Origin: Verrucomicrobia bacterium GWF2_51_19
GTDB taxonomy: Bacteria > Verrucomicrobiota > Verrucomicrobiia > Opitutales > UBA12508
Assembly: GCA_001831095.1 (NCBI GenBank)
Contig: MIDP01000008.1
Coordinates: forward strand, 16,388 to 54,000
Length of the DNA: 37,613 bases
Direction of reading: 5' to 3'
In this document: piece by piece, positions 31,669-37,613 of the stretch
Position numbering within the stretch: position 1 is the stretch's first letter
Layout of the letters: each line of letters starts with the position of its first letter
Program-made: the position numbers and the translations under genes
The notes under the pieces: generated by a model
Told to the model about the DNA's origin: nothing
The model's input: the letters and a program-made list of their open reading frames with translations, nothing else
Database searches by the model: none

Positions 31669-32709
31669 ATGTCTGAGCCTGCAGGTATTCTCGCCATCGA
31701 CGCCATGGGATCCGACTTGGGCCCGTCCGAAGTCGTGCATGGCCTCGCCTTGGCTCTCAAAAAGAAGCCCGCTCTCGATGGCATTTTGCTCGTCGGGCAG
31801 GAGCCCCTATTGCTATCTTTGCTCGAAGCAGAGAAAGTCAAGGATAACGGCCGCGTTCGAATCGTCCACGCCAGCGAAGTCATCGACATGGATGACAGGC
31901 CCTTACAGGCGATCAAGCAGAAAAAAGATGCCTCCATGCTCCGCGCCATCGACCTCGTTAAAACCGGTCAGGCGAAGGGCGTCCTCAGTTGCGGCAACAC
32001 CGGCAGCCTCATGGCCGCTGGAACGCTCCGATTGCGCCCGATTGAGGGCTTTGAAAGGCCCGCATTGGCCGCCATTGTCCCGACAGAAAATGGCTTTTTC
32101 ATTCTCCTCGACGTCGGTGCCAATCCCAACACGACGCCCAAACAAATGGTCCACAATGCCCTCCTCGGCAAATATTACGCCCAGGCCGTTCTCGGCATCG
32201 AAGACCCCGCCATCGGCCTCCTAACCATCGGCACAGAAGAAGGTAAGGGCAACGAGCTCTCCAATAAGTCCCACGAATACCTCAAGGCGGCCCGCGGTCA
32301 CATCAATTATCACGGTCTCATCGAGGGCTTTCACGTCTTCGATAGGACGGTGGATGTCGTTATTTGCGACGGTTTTGTCGGCAACATTCTCCTAAAAACC
32401 TGCGAATCGCTCCTTATCAACGTCAAGCACTACCTCACGCACCAACTCAAAAAGAACTGGATGCGTCGCATGGGCGCCCTCCTCTGCCTGCGCGCGTTCC
32501 GCGAAATGAAACAGCAGTTTAACCCCGACCGCTACGGAGGCGTTCCCCTCCTCGGCCTCCAGGGCACCATCATCAAGGCCCACGGCTCGAGCAACGCAAC
32601 GGCTATCCAAAACGCCATCGACGTCGGCTATAACATGATCCGCGAACACAAAACCTCTGCCCTGCAAGACGCCGTGGCCAAGGTTAATGCAGGAATAGAA
32701 GAGCTTTAG
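31669..32709 (+). CDS. plsX: Phosphate acyltransferase PlsX
   Basis: PlsX makes acyl-phosphate from acyl-ACP, the first step of phospholipid synthesis with PlsY. The 346-residue protein has IDAMGSDLGPSEVVHG (10-25), HASEVIDMDD, KKDASMLRAIDLVKTG, LSCGNTGSLMA, DVGANPNTTPKQM and GNILLKTCES, all typical. It follows rpmF after one base, in the usual ribosomal protein/lipid operon. Repeat A6 separates it from fabH. Confidence 0.95.
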   Translation: MSEPAGILAIDAMGSDLGPSEVVHGLALALKKKPALDGILLVGQEPLLLSLLEAEKVKDNGRVRIVHASEVIDMDDRPLQAIKQKKDASMLRAIDLVKTGQAKGVLSCGNTGSLMAAGTLRLRPIEGFERPALAAIVPTENGFFILLDVGANPNTTPKQMVHNALLGKYYAQAVLGIEDPAIGLLTIGTEEGKGNELSNKSHEYLKAARGHINYHGLIEGFHVFDRTVDVVICDGFVGNILLKTCESLLINVKHYLTHQLKKNWMRRMGALLCLRAFREMKQQFNPDRYGGVPLLGLQGTIIKAHGSSNATAIQNAIDVGYNMIREHKTSALQDAVAKVNAGIEEL

Positions 32710-32761
32710 CGGAGGAAAACATCTTTTAAAATATTTTTGCGATCAATGAATCACCAAAGAA

Positions 32762-32885
32762 GGAGACCTCTTCAAAATGAGCCTATAGCAAGGCCCGAGG
32801 AGCGAGGGCGACAGGAGCCTACTGACGTAGGTGACTTAGCCCGAACGACGAGAACGCAGCTAGAGGACATTTTCAAGGGGTCTCC
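32762..32885. repeat. Family A element, copy A6, ending at the fabH ribosome-binding site
   Basis: Arms GGAGACCTCTT (32762-32772) and AAGGGGTCTCC (32875-32885) pair with one mismatch. The right arm contains AAGGGG (32875-32880), the best Shine-Dalgarno of fabH, 6 bp before its ATG (32887). Folding of the hairpin would bury that site. Note that the arm sequence again differs from the family consensus but both sides changed together. Confidence 0.85.
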
Positions 32886-32886
32886 A

Positions 32887-33879
32887 ATGAATGTTTACAT
32901 CAGAGGCATCGGCACTTATCTCCCAGAAAAGATTGTAAGCAATCACGACTTGGCCAAGCAGATCGACACCTCTGACGAGTGGATATGGTCGCGGACGGGC
33001 ATTAGGGAACGTCGGATTGCGGCTGAGGGCGAGCACGCATCGACGATGGGCAAAAGGGCAGCCGAGGAAGCCATTCGCAACGCCGGCCTTTCGCCAGACG
33101 ACATCGACCTGCTGGTTGTCGCCACCATGACGCCCGATTTCCTCTTTCCATCGACGGCAGCCGTCCTGCAAGCGCAATTGGGCCTGCGCAATGTGCCCGC
33201 CTTCGACATTTCTGCCGCCTGCTCCGGCTTTCTTTATGGCCTTGAGGTTACACGGCACTTGTTGCAATCGGGAACGTATCGCAACGCCCTGCTCGTGGGC
33301 ACCGAAAAGCTATCCAGCGTCCTCGACTGGCAAGACCGCAGCACATGCGTCCTCTTCGGTGATGGCGCTGGCGCCGTCGTTCTGAGCCAAGGGGCAACGG
33401 GCATTATCGACGTTCTCTTGGCCGCAGACGGCTCCAATCCAGACATCCTCTATATGCCAGGTGGGGGCTCTCGCATGCCTGCAACCGAAGCGTCTGTAGC
33501 CCATCGCGATCACTTTTTGAAGATGAACGGCCGCGAAGTTTTCAAGGTCGCCGTGCGCGCCATGGAGCAGTCGATTCGCGATATTCTTGATCGTAACTCT
33601 ATAAATATCAATGACATCCGGTATTTTATCGCCCACCAGGCAAATTATCGCATTCTCGACGCACTTGCCCAACGCCTCTCCGTGCCCATGGAAAAATTTC
33701 CAGTCAATGTCGATCGCGTTGGCAACACGTCCGCTGCATCGATCCCGCTGATTATGAAGGAAATGGTCGACGACGGCCGGCTGAAATCGGGGGATAATGT
33801 TGTTTTGGTTGCATTTGGCGCTGGACTTACGTGGGGGACTAGTCTATTAAAATGGAAAGACTCACGCGAAATGCCGTGA
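32887..33879 (+). CDS. fabH: 3-oxoacyl-ACP synthase III
   Basis: FabH condenses acetyl-CoA with malonyl-ACP to start fatty-acid synthesis. From ATG 32887 (MNVYIRGIGTYLPEK) it has 330 residues. The catalytic triad is C112 (DISAACSGF), H250 (AHQANYRI) and N280 (VDRVGNTSAAS). The open frame extends upstream through repeat A6, giving a false 50-residue extension that should be ignored. The normal family end is around AFGAGLTWGTSLLKW; the extra KDSREMP and stop codon are supplied by repeat B3 (33856 onward), the same peptide type as at the trmD end. Confidence 0.95.
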   Translation: MNVYIRGIGTYLPEKIVSNHDLAKQIDTSDEWIWSRTGIRERRIAAEGEHASTMGKRAAEEAIRNAGLSPDDIDLLVVATMTPDFLFPSTAAVLQAQLGLRNVPAFDISAACSGFLYGLEVTRHLLQSGTYRNALLVGTEKLSSVLDWQDRSTCVLFGDGAGAVVLSQGATGIIDVLLAADGSNPDILYMPGGGSRMPATEASVAHRDHFLKMNGREVFKVAVRAMEQSIRDILDRNSININDIRYFIAHQANYRILDALAQRLSVPMEKFPVNVDRVGNTSAASIPLIMKEMVDDGRLKSGDNVVLVAFGAGLTWGTSLLKWKDSREMP

Positions 33880-33984
33880 AAGCTCGTTTCGCGCTGCGCC
33901 GACTGCCTCACGTACGTCTATGTACGCTACGGCAGATCGTGCTCGCGCAAAGCCAAGCTTTGACGACATTTGGCGTAAGTCTTT
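33856..33984. repeat. Family B element, copy B3, containing the fabH stop codon
   Basis: Arms AAAGACTCACGCGAAATG (33856-33873) and CATTTGGCGTAAGTCTTT (33967-33984) pair with two mismatches. The first seven codons of the element plus TGA end fabH (KDSREMP stop). The core is canonical. It is followed by a 23-bp linker (33985-34007: GTAAATTAACAATTTACGAA...), itself a palindrome, then A7. Confidence 0.85.
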
Positions 33985-34007
33985 GTAAATTAACAATTTA
34001 CGAAAGG

Positions 34008-34091
34008 AAAGGCTGTTACAAAATGAACAACAAGGAGCGTACTTTTGTACGTGACCTAGCCCGAACGATGTTGACATTTTGCAATGATCTT
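34008..34091. repeat. Shortened family A element, copy A7, upstream of bamD
   Basis: AAAGGCTGTTACAAAATG and CATTTTGCAATGATCTT are the diverging arms. The interior AAGGAGCGTACTTTTGTACG, TGACCTAGCCCGAACGATG keeps the central palindrome but has lost the outer core. It ends 9 bp before bamD; the GAGGA ribosome-binding site follows immediately. Confidence 0.7.
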
Positions 34092-34100
34092 GAGGAATTT

Positions 34101-35276
34101 ATGAAAAAATGGCTTGTATTCCTTTTGATGCCGCTTGTCGGCTGTAAGCACACCGCGCCCGTTACGCCGCCTGAGCCAACGGTTCAGCAGCAGGAAATCG
34201 CCGAATTGAGCGATAAATTGAGCTCCCTGGAACTCATGAACACCGGTGTTTCCGCCCAGGAGGCCGGCAATTGGTTTTACGCATACCAGTGTTACCAAAA
34301 AGTCATCGACCGCTACCCGCTCACCGAAATGGCCGCCCAGGCGCATTACTTGATCGGCAAAATGCTCGTTCTGCGCAAACAATTCACCGACGCCTTCAGC
34401 GAGTTTGACATCGTCATCAAAGATTACCCCAGCTTTGAAAAGTACAACCAAGTCATCGCCGATCAGTTTGACGTCGCTGTAAGGCTCATGCAGGGCGAGC
34501 GTCCTTATTATTGGGGCCTCATTCCAGGCTTTCGTGACTACGGCAAGGCTCTCGAGTTCTTTGACCGCGTCGTCGACAACGCCCCTTACGGCGAATATGC
34601 GCCCAAAGCCCTCTTTTATAAGGCCAAATTGGCCCTGGACCGCAGTCGTCCCGAAGATGCCATTGTCGCGCTCGAACGCCTGATCAACGACTACAAGACC
34701 AGCACCATGCTCCCCGAGGCCTACATGCTCCTCGGCAAGACCTATGCTAGCATCAGCAAGGGTCCACAATACGACCAGCGTTCGACGCAAAAAGCCATCC
34801 ACACCTACGAGGACTTTGTCCGCAACTTCCCCAAAGATGAAAAAGTTCCCGAAGCCGAACAACAAATGGCAGACCTGAAAGATTACATGGCCCAGGGCAA
34901 GGTCTTCATTGGCGACTTCTACTATTTTCACCAAAACAACCTCCAGGCCGCTCGGACGTTCTACAACGCCGCTATTTCTGTCGCGCCAGAATCGAAGTCC
35001 GCAAAAAGAGCCAAAGAGGTCCTCGAGCGCATCAACAAGGGTGTCGAATGCCCGCGTGTATGGGTAGATTATTTGACGGGGCGCCCGAAACACCTCTCCA
35101 ATAAAGAGTTTATCGAATACGCCAAGCTAGAACACCTCGCGGACGAGAAATTCCAAGTCGAGTCCCGCGGCATGCAGATCGTCCCCGGACCTGCCATCGG
35201 CGCGCCCATCATGGCCCCATTTGACCTAACGAGCGACGACCCCACCTTCATCGAACCCGTAGAGGAGGCCAAGTGA
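34101..35276 (+). CDS. bamD: BamD/YfiO-like TPR outer-membrane assembly lipoprotein
   Basis: BamD is the essential lipoprotein partner of BamA in outer-membrane protein insertion. From ATG 34101, with GAGGA 4 bp before, the protein has 391 residues. The signal peptide ends in LMPLVGC, so C15 would be lipidated. TPR-type helices follow (for example AQEAGNWFYAYQCYQKVIDRYP, AFSEFDIVIKDYPSF, ALEFFDRVVDNAPYGEYAPKAL, AIHTYEDFVRNFPKDEKVPEA), matching the YfiO pattern. It is about 140 residues longer than E. coli BamD with a Pro-rich tail. The longer open frame upstream runs through repeats B3 and A7 and is spurious. lptE overlaps by 4 bp. Confidence 0.82.
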   Translation: MKKWLVFLLMPLVGCKHTAPVTPPEPTVQQQEIAELSDKLSSLELMNTGVSAQEAGNWFYAYQCYQKVIDRYPLTEMAAQAHYLIGKMLVLRKQFTDAFSEFDIVIKDYPSFEKYNQVIADQFDVAVRLMQGERPYYWGLIPGFRDYGKALEFFDRVVDNAPYGEYAPKALFYKAKLALDRSRPEDAIVALERLINDYKTSTMLPEAYMLLGKTYASISKGPQYDQRSTQKAIHTYEDFVRNFPKDEKVPEAEQQMADLKDYMAQGKVFIGDFYYFHQNNLQAARTFYNAAISVAPESKSAKRAKEVLERINKGVECPRVWVDYLTGRPKHLSNKEFIEYAKLEHLADEKFQVESRGMQIVPGPAIGAPIMAPFDLTSDDPTFIEPVEEAK

Positions 35277-35767
35277 GAACGGTTGCCATTCTACTCTGCC
35301 TGCTGTTAAGCGCCTGTGGGTATCACCTCGGTTCCGGCGTACAACAAAAGCCCTTTGCGTCGATTTATGTTGCTCCGGCGAAGAATCGTGCCCTGGCGCC
35401 ACAAATGCAGGGGCTCATCTCAACGCAACTCTCGCAAGCCCTCATCAGTGACGGCACCTACGTCGTCACCGATAAGGCCCTAGCAGACGTCGTGTTGGAG
35501 ACAACCCTCACCCACTACAAACATAAAGTCGCGACCTCGGAAAAGAACGACAGCTCCCTCGCCAGTACCTTCGACCTCACGCTCGACGCCACGTTCTCCA
35601 TCTACGACCAACGTGCACAAAAATACCTTCTCGAAAACCAAAAAGTTTCCAGCAGCGTCCACGTGATCGCCGATAACTCTATGCAAGGCTCCGAATACCA
35701 GTCAACCTCAGAGCTCACCCGCGACCTCGCCGTAAAGATTAAAGAACGCGTGACCAACATCTGGTAA
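35273..35767 (+). CDS. lptE: LPS-assembly lipoprotein LptE
   Basis: LptE plugs the LptD barrel that delivers lipopolysaccharide to the outer membrane. The 164-residue product begins with a lipoprotein signal, LLCLLLSACGYHLG, where the 'SACGYHL' after the lipobox (C15) is typical of the LptE family. The rest is a short alpha/beta domain with SIYVAP near the start and LTRDLAVKIKERVTNIW at the end. The start is GTG and overlaps the bamD stop (GTGA), so the genes are translationally coupled. It indicates an LPS-bearing outer membrane. Confidence 0.85.
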   Translation: MRTVAILLCLLLSACGYHLGSGVQQKPFASIYVAPAKNRALAPQMQGLISTQLSQALISDGTYVVTDKALADVVLETTLTHYKHKVATSEKNDSSLASTFDLTLDATFSIYDQRAQKYLLENQKVSSSVHVIADNSMQGSEYQSTSELTRDLAVKIKERVTNIW

Positions 35768-35769
35768 TG

Positions 35770-35785
35770 CCCCGCAGTTTCGGGG
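35770..35785. terminator. Short GC hairpin just after lptE
   Basis: CCCCG (35770-35774) pairs with CGGGG (35781-35785) around a six-base loop. It is not followed by T residues on the plus strand but by AAAAA, so termination is uncertain. Confidence 0.35.
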
Positions 35786-35796
35786 AAAAATCCAGC

Positions 35797-35827
35797 AAAA
35801 TAGATGCCACTGGCTTTGCGCTATTTT
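35797..35827. repeat. Minimal, core-deleted family B element, copy B7
   Basis: AAAATAGATGCCACTGGCTT then TGCGCTATTTT keeps only the arms AAAATAG/CTATTTT and a short interior. The same shortened interior ATGCCACTGGCTTTG occurs in B6, which suggests a shared deletion derivative. Confidence 0.55.
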
Positions 35828-35896
35828 ACAAAGATCTCTCTTTGCAAAAGCCGTTGACCGAAAAATAAAAACAGGAGGAGCTCTTCTTGTACTCCA

Positions 35897-36026
35897 AGTC
35901 CAGGGCGCAAAATAGATGCAAAAATGTGGCTTTGCGCGAGCACGAGCTGCCGTAGCGTACATAGACGTACGTGAGGCAGTCGGCGGAGCGCGAAACGCAT
36001 TTTGGCGCTATTGTGCGTTCTGGACT
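35897..36026. repeat. Family B element, copy B4, at the rplS stop codon
   Basis: Arms AGTCCAGGGCGCAAAATAG (35897-35915) and CTATTGTGCGTTCTGGACT (36008-36026) pair with three mismatches. The rplS TAG (36025-36027, minus strand) overlaps the right arm by two bases: TAGTCCAG. The core is canonical and oriented, relative to the gene, like the other stop-proximal B copies. Confidence 0.85.
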
Positions 36027-36369
36027 ATTTTTCTTTGACTTTAGACGCCGACTTACCAACCCTCTTACGAAGGTAATAGAGTTTGGCGCGCATAGTGACG
36101 CTGACACGGTCGACTTCGACGTGGTCGATATTGGGAGAGTGGAGCGGGAAAACACGCTCAACGCCTTCTCCTGACGCCACGCGACGAACGGTGAATGTCT
36201 CGTGTATTCCGGACCCCTTACGGGCAATGACGATGCCGGCAAAAACCTGTACGCGCTCTTTTTCGCCTTCGCGAACTTTCGTGTGAACGCGAACTCCGTC
36301 GCCTACCTTAAAAGCACCACGGTCGGCTTTCAGCTGATCCTCTGTGATTGTATCAATTATATTTTTCAT
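36025..36369 (-). CDS. rplS: 50S ribosomal protein L19
   Basis: L19 sits at the interface of the 30S and 50S subunits. From ATG 36369 ([14 protein letters not shown]) it has 114 residues, the usual length; an in-frame ATG ten codons upstream is less likely. [34 protein letters not shown] and the C-terminal [19 protein letters not shown] then [13 protein letters not shown] are typical. It follows trmD, but a 255-bp gap with two palindromic elements (B5 and A8) separates them, longer than normal for this operon. Confidence 0.95.
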   Translation of the reverse strand: MKNIIDTITEDQLKADRGAFKVGDGVRVHTKVREGEKERVQVFAGIVIARKGSGIHETFTVRRVASGEGVERVFPLHSPNIDHVEVDRVSVTMRAKLYYLRKRVGKSASKVKEK

Positions 36370-36376
36370 TTTTAGT

Positions 36377-36493
36377 AAGAACTGATGTAAATTATCCACT
36401 GAATTCTCGTCGTTCTGGCTAAGCCACTAACTGGAGACTCTTATCGCCATTGCTTCATTGAGCCTTGCTACAGGCCAATTTATCGCAGATCTT
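36377..36493. repeat. Degenerate family A element, copy A8, upstream of rplS
   Basis: AAGAACTGATGTAAATTATC, TTCTCGTCGTTCTGGCTAAG, GAGCCTTGCTACAGGCCAAT and TTATCGCAGATCTT align with A5 throughout, with many substitutions and loss of the central palindrome. The element ends 7 bp from the rplS start. On the minus strand the order is trmD, B5, linker, A8, rplS. Confidence 0.7.
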
Positions 36494-36518
36494 TTATCGT
36501 TGTAAGTTTTTAACTTAT

Positions 36519-36649
36519 AAAAGACATATGATAAATGTCGTCAAAGCTTGGCTTTGCGCGAGCACGAGCTGCCGTAGCGTACACAGACGTACGTGAGGCA
36601 GTCGGCGGAGCGCGAAATGAGCTTTCACGGCATTTTGCATATGTCTTTT
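36519..36649. repeat. Family B element, copy B5, containing the trmD stop codon
   Basis: Arms AAAAGACATATGATAAATG (36519-36537) and CATTTTGCATATGTCTTTT (36631-36649) pair with two mismatches. The trmD frame enters the element and ends KDICKMP-stop, the same peptide pattern as fabH in B3. The linker to A8 (36494-36518) reads ATAAGTTAAAAACTTACAAC on the minus strand. Confidence 0.85.
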
Positions 36650-37335
36650 ATTTGAAATTGTTGGTATAAGTCAGGCCTTCTCTGTCGCGTTTTTTCGATT
36701 TGTTGTTGTGTTCTCCAGGCCTCTATCGCTGCGTGGTTGCCAGAAAGAAGGACTTCCGGAACCCGCTTCCCACGATATTCTGCCGGTCGAGTGTATTGGG
36801 GAAAGGAGAGTAAATTGGAATTAAAGGCGTCCTGAGTCAAGGATTTTTCGTCACCTAAAACGCCGGGAATGTATCGGGCAATCGCATCGACGAGGACAGC
36901 GGCTGGCAGCGTTCCATTGGTCAGGATGTAATCGCCGATAGAAATTTCGCGGTCGACGCAGGTGTCGCGGACGCGCTGGTCGATGCCTTCGTAATGTCCC
37001 GAGAGTAAAATCAGGTGTTTTTCGGCCGCCAATTCTTGTATGATAGTCATGTTGAGCGTTTCGCCGTCTGGAGAGAGGTAGATGACGATCGCCCCTTCTG
37101 TCTTCAGCGCCTCGATCGACTCAAACAACGGTTCTGGCTTTAAAACCATTCCGGCGCCGCCTCCGAACGGGCGATCGTCGGTGATAGCATGTTTATCACT
37201 GGCCCATTGGCGGATATCGTGCACCTTTATTTGCAACAGTCCGCCCTCGACCGCTCGGCCCAGCATGCTCGCCTCAAAGTAGCTGTCGAGCATTGTAGGG
37301 AATAAGGTTAAAATATCGATAACAGCAACAGCCAT
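36625..37335 (-). CDS. trmD: tRNA (guanine-N1)-methyltransferase
   Basis: TrmD methylates G37 of tRNAs reading CUN, CCN and CGG, preventing frameshifts. The 236-residue SPOUT enzyme shows GGGAGMVLKPEPLFES, YLSPDGETLN, LSGHYEGIDQRV and SIGDYILTNGTLPA (knot and SAM site), then PQYTRPAEYRGKRVPEVLLSGNHA. The C-terminal KDICKMP and stop codon come from repeat B5. It starts 3 bp after the rpsP stop, with no rimM between, an unusual reduction of the rpsP-rimM-trmD-rplS operon. Confidence 0.96.
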   Translation of the reverse strand: MAVAVIDILTLFPTMLDSYFEASMLGRAVEGGLLQIKVHDIRQWASDKHAITDDRPFGGGAGMVLKPEPLFESIEALKTEGAIVIYLSPDGETLNMTIIQELAAEKHLILLSGHYEGIDQRVRDTCVDREISIGDYILTNGTLPAAVLVDAIARYIPGVLGDEKSLTQDAFNSNLLSFPQYTRPAEYRGKRVPEVLLSGNHAAIEAWRTQQQIEKTRQRRPDLYQQFQIKDICKMP

Positions 37336-37338
37336 GTA

Positions 37339-37596
37339 CTACTTGGCAACCGTTTTTTGGGCCTTCTTAATCAACGTGTTCACCGTTTCAGACGGCTTAG
37401 CGCCGACGGAGCGCCAGTAGTCAATGCGCTCGAGGTTGAGCTTGTATTCAACATCCTTGCCGCGTGCGCGTGGGTTGTAATTGCCGACAATCTCGACAAA
37501 GCGACCATCGCGGCGCGAAGCCGATTCTGCCACGACAACGGTATAGAGAGGAGCATTGCGCGCTCCCTTTTTCTGTAATCTAATTTTTAAAGCCAT
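37339..37596 (-). CDS. rpsP: 30S ribosomal protein S16
   Basis: S16 is a small-subunit assembly protein. The 85-residue sequence MALKIRLQKKGARNAPLYTV, then VAESASRRDGRFVEIVGNYN and LNLERIDYWRSVGAKPSETV, is typical in length and motif. The start is at 37596, 17 bp from the window edge, preceded by an AGAAGA that could serve as ribosome-binding site. It is the first gene of the minus-strand rpsP-trmD-rplS group. Confidence 0.96.
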   Translation of the reverse strand: MALKIRLQKKGARNAPLYTVVVAESASRRDGRFVEIVGNYNPRARGKDVEYKLNLERIDYWRSVGAKPSETVNTLIKKAQKTVAK

Positions 37597-37613
37597 CTTC
37601 TTTTCTTATTAAG

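Noticed and set aside
32737..32886. N-terminal extension of fabH from 32737
   Set aside because: It translates repeat A6. The conserved FabH start is at 32887 with a suitable ribosome-binding site.
33852..34100. N-terminal extension of the bamD frame from 33852
   Set aside because: It runs through B3 and A7. The lipoprotein signal begins at 34101 after GAGGA.
1..37613. tRNA or rRNA genes
   Set aside because: I looked for T-loop (GGTTCGAATCC-like) and rRNA signatures on both strands and saw none. A tRNAscan/Infernal run would be decisive.

Overview
The window reads as a chromosome segment of a Gram-negative (diderm) bacterium. It has LptE, a BamD-type lipoprotein and outer-membrane barrel proteins. 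A class III ribonucleotide reductase with its radical-SAM activase and a pyrophosphate-dependent phosphofructokinase suggest anaerobic or facultative growth. The small zinc-ribbon-like protein beside folC, the aromatic-repeat envelope protein and the overall gene style suggest the PVC group, perhaps Verrucomicrobiota/Opitutae. That placement is inference. No rRNA or tRNA gene was seen.

Layout. 1-7125: sucD (partial), mutS, an aromatic-repeat envelope protein, an AT-rich orphan gene and pheS. 7126-9508: a DUF4143-type ATPase behind four tandem 23-bp repeats, then a convergent GT2 glycosyltransferase. 9676-14370: NrdR boxes, nrdD, an AbiE-type toxin/antitoxin pair lodged between nrdD and nrdG, and nrdG. 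14656-15819: second ATPase. 15907-20590: small PVC-like protein, folC, orphan GspE-like ATPase, VWA/BatA-like protein and a small outer-membrane barrel. 20746-22640: third ATPase with four 32-bp repeats, then a 454-bp MITE-like element with 18-bp terminal inverted repeats and an 8-bp target duplication. 22674-31131: a co-directional minus-strand block pfp-rpe-clpP-ACT-dprA-HD-comM-recN. 31491-35767: rpmF-plsX-fabH-bamD-lptE. 36025-37596: rpsP-trmD-rplS, without rimM.

The most unusual content is a dispersed set of long imperfect palindromes of about 120-130 bp, in two families (A and B), plus fragments and a third family (C). They fill most intergenic gaps. Their outermost arms pair with each other but differ from copy to copy. 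When an element touches a gene end it lies in a fixed orientation and often includes the stop codon or the last codons of that gene. At three separate operon junctions (comM/recN, fabH/bamD, trmD/rplS) the same composite occurs: gene stop, B, a linker of about 23-25 bp, A inverted, next gene start. This resembles a large-scale version of the mosaic BIME/REP architecture. It could act as a mobile intercistronic terminator, mRNA stabiliser or translation-control cassette.

Three DUF4143-type ATPases, two of them behind iteron-like arrays, form a second set worth attention.
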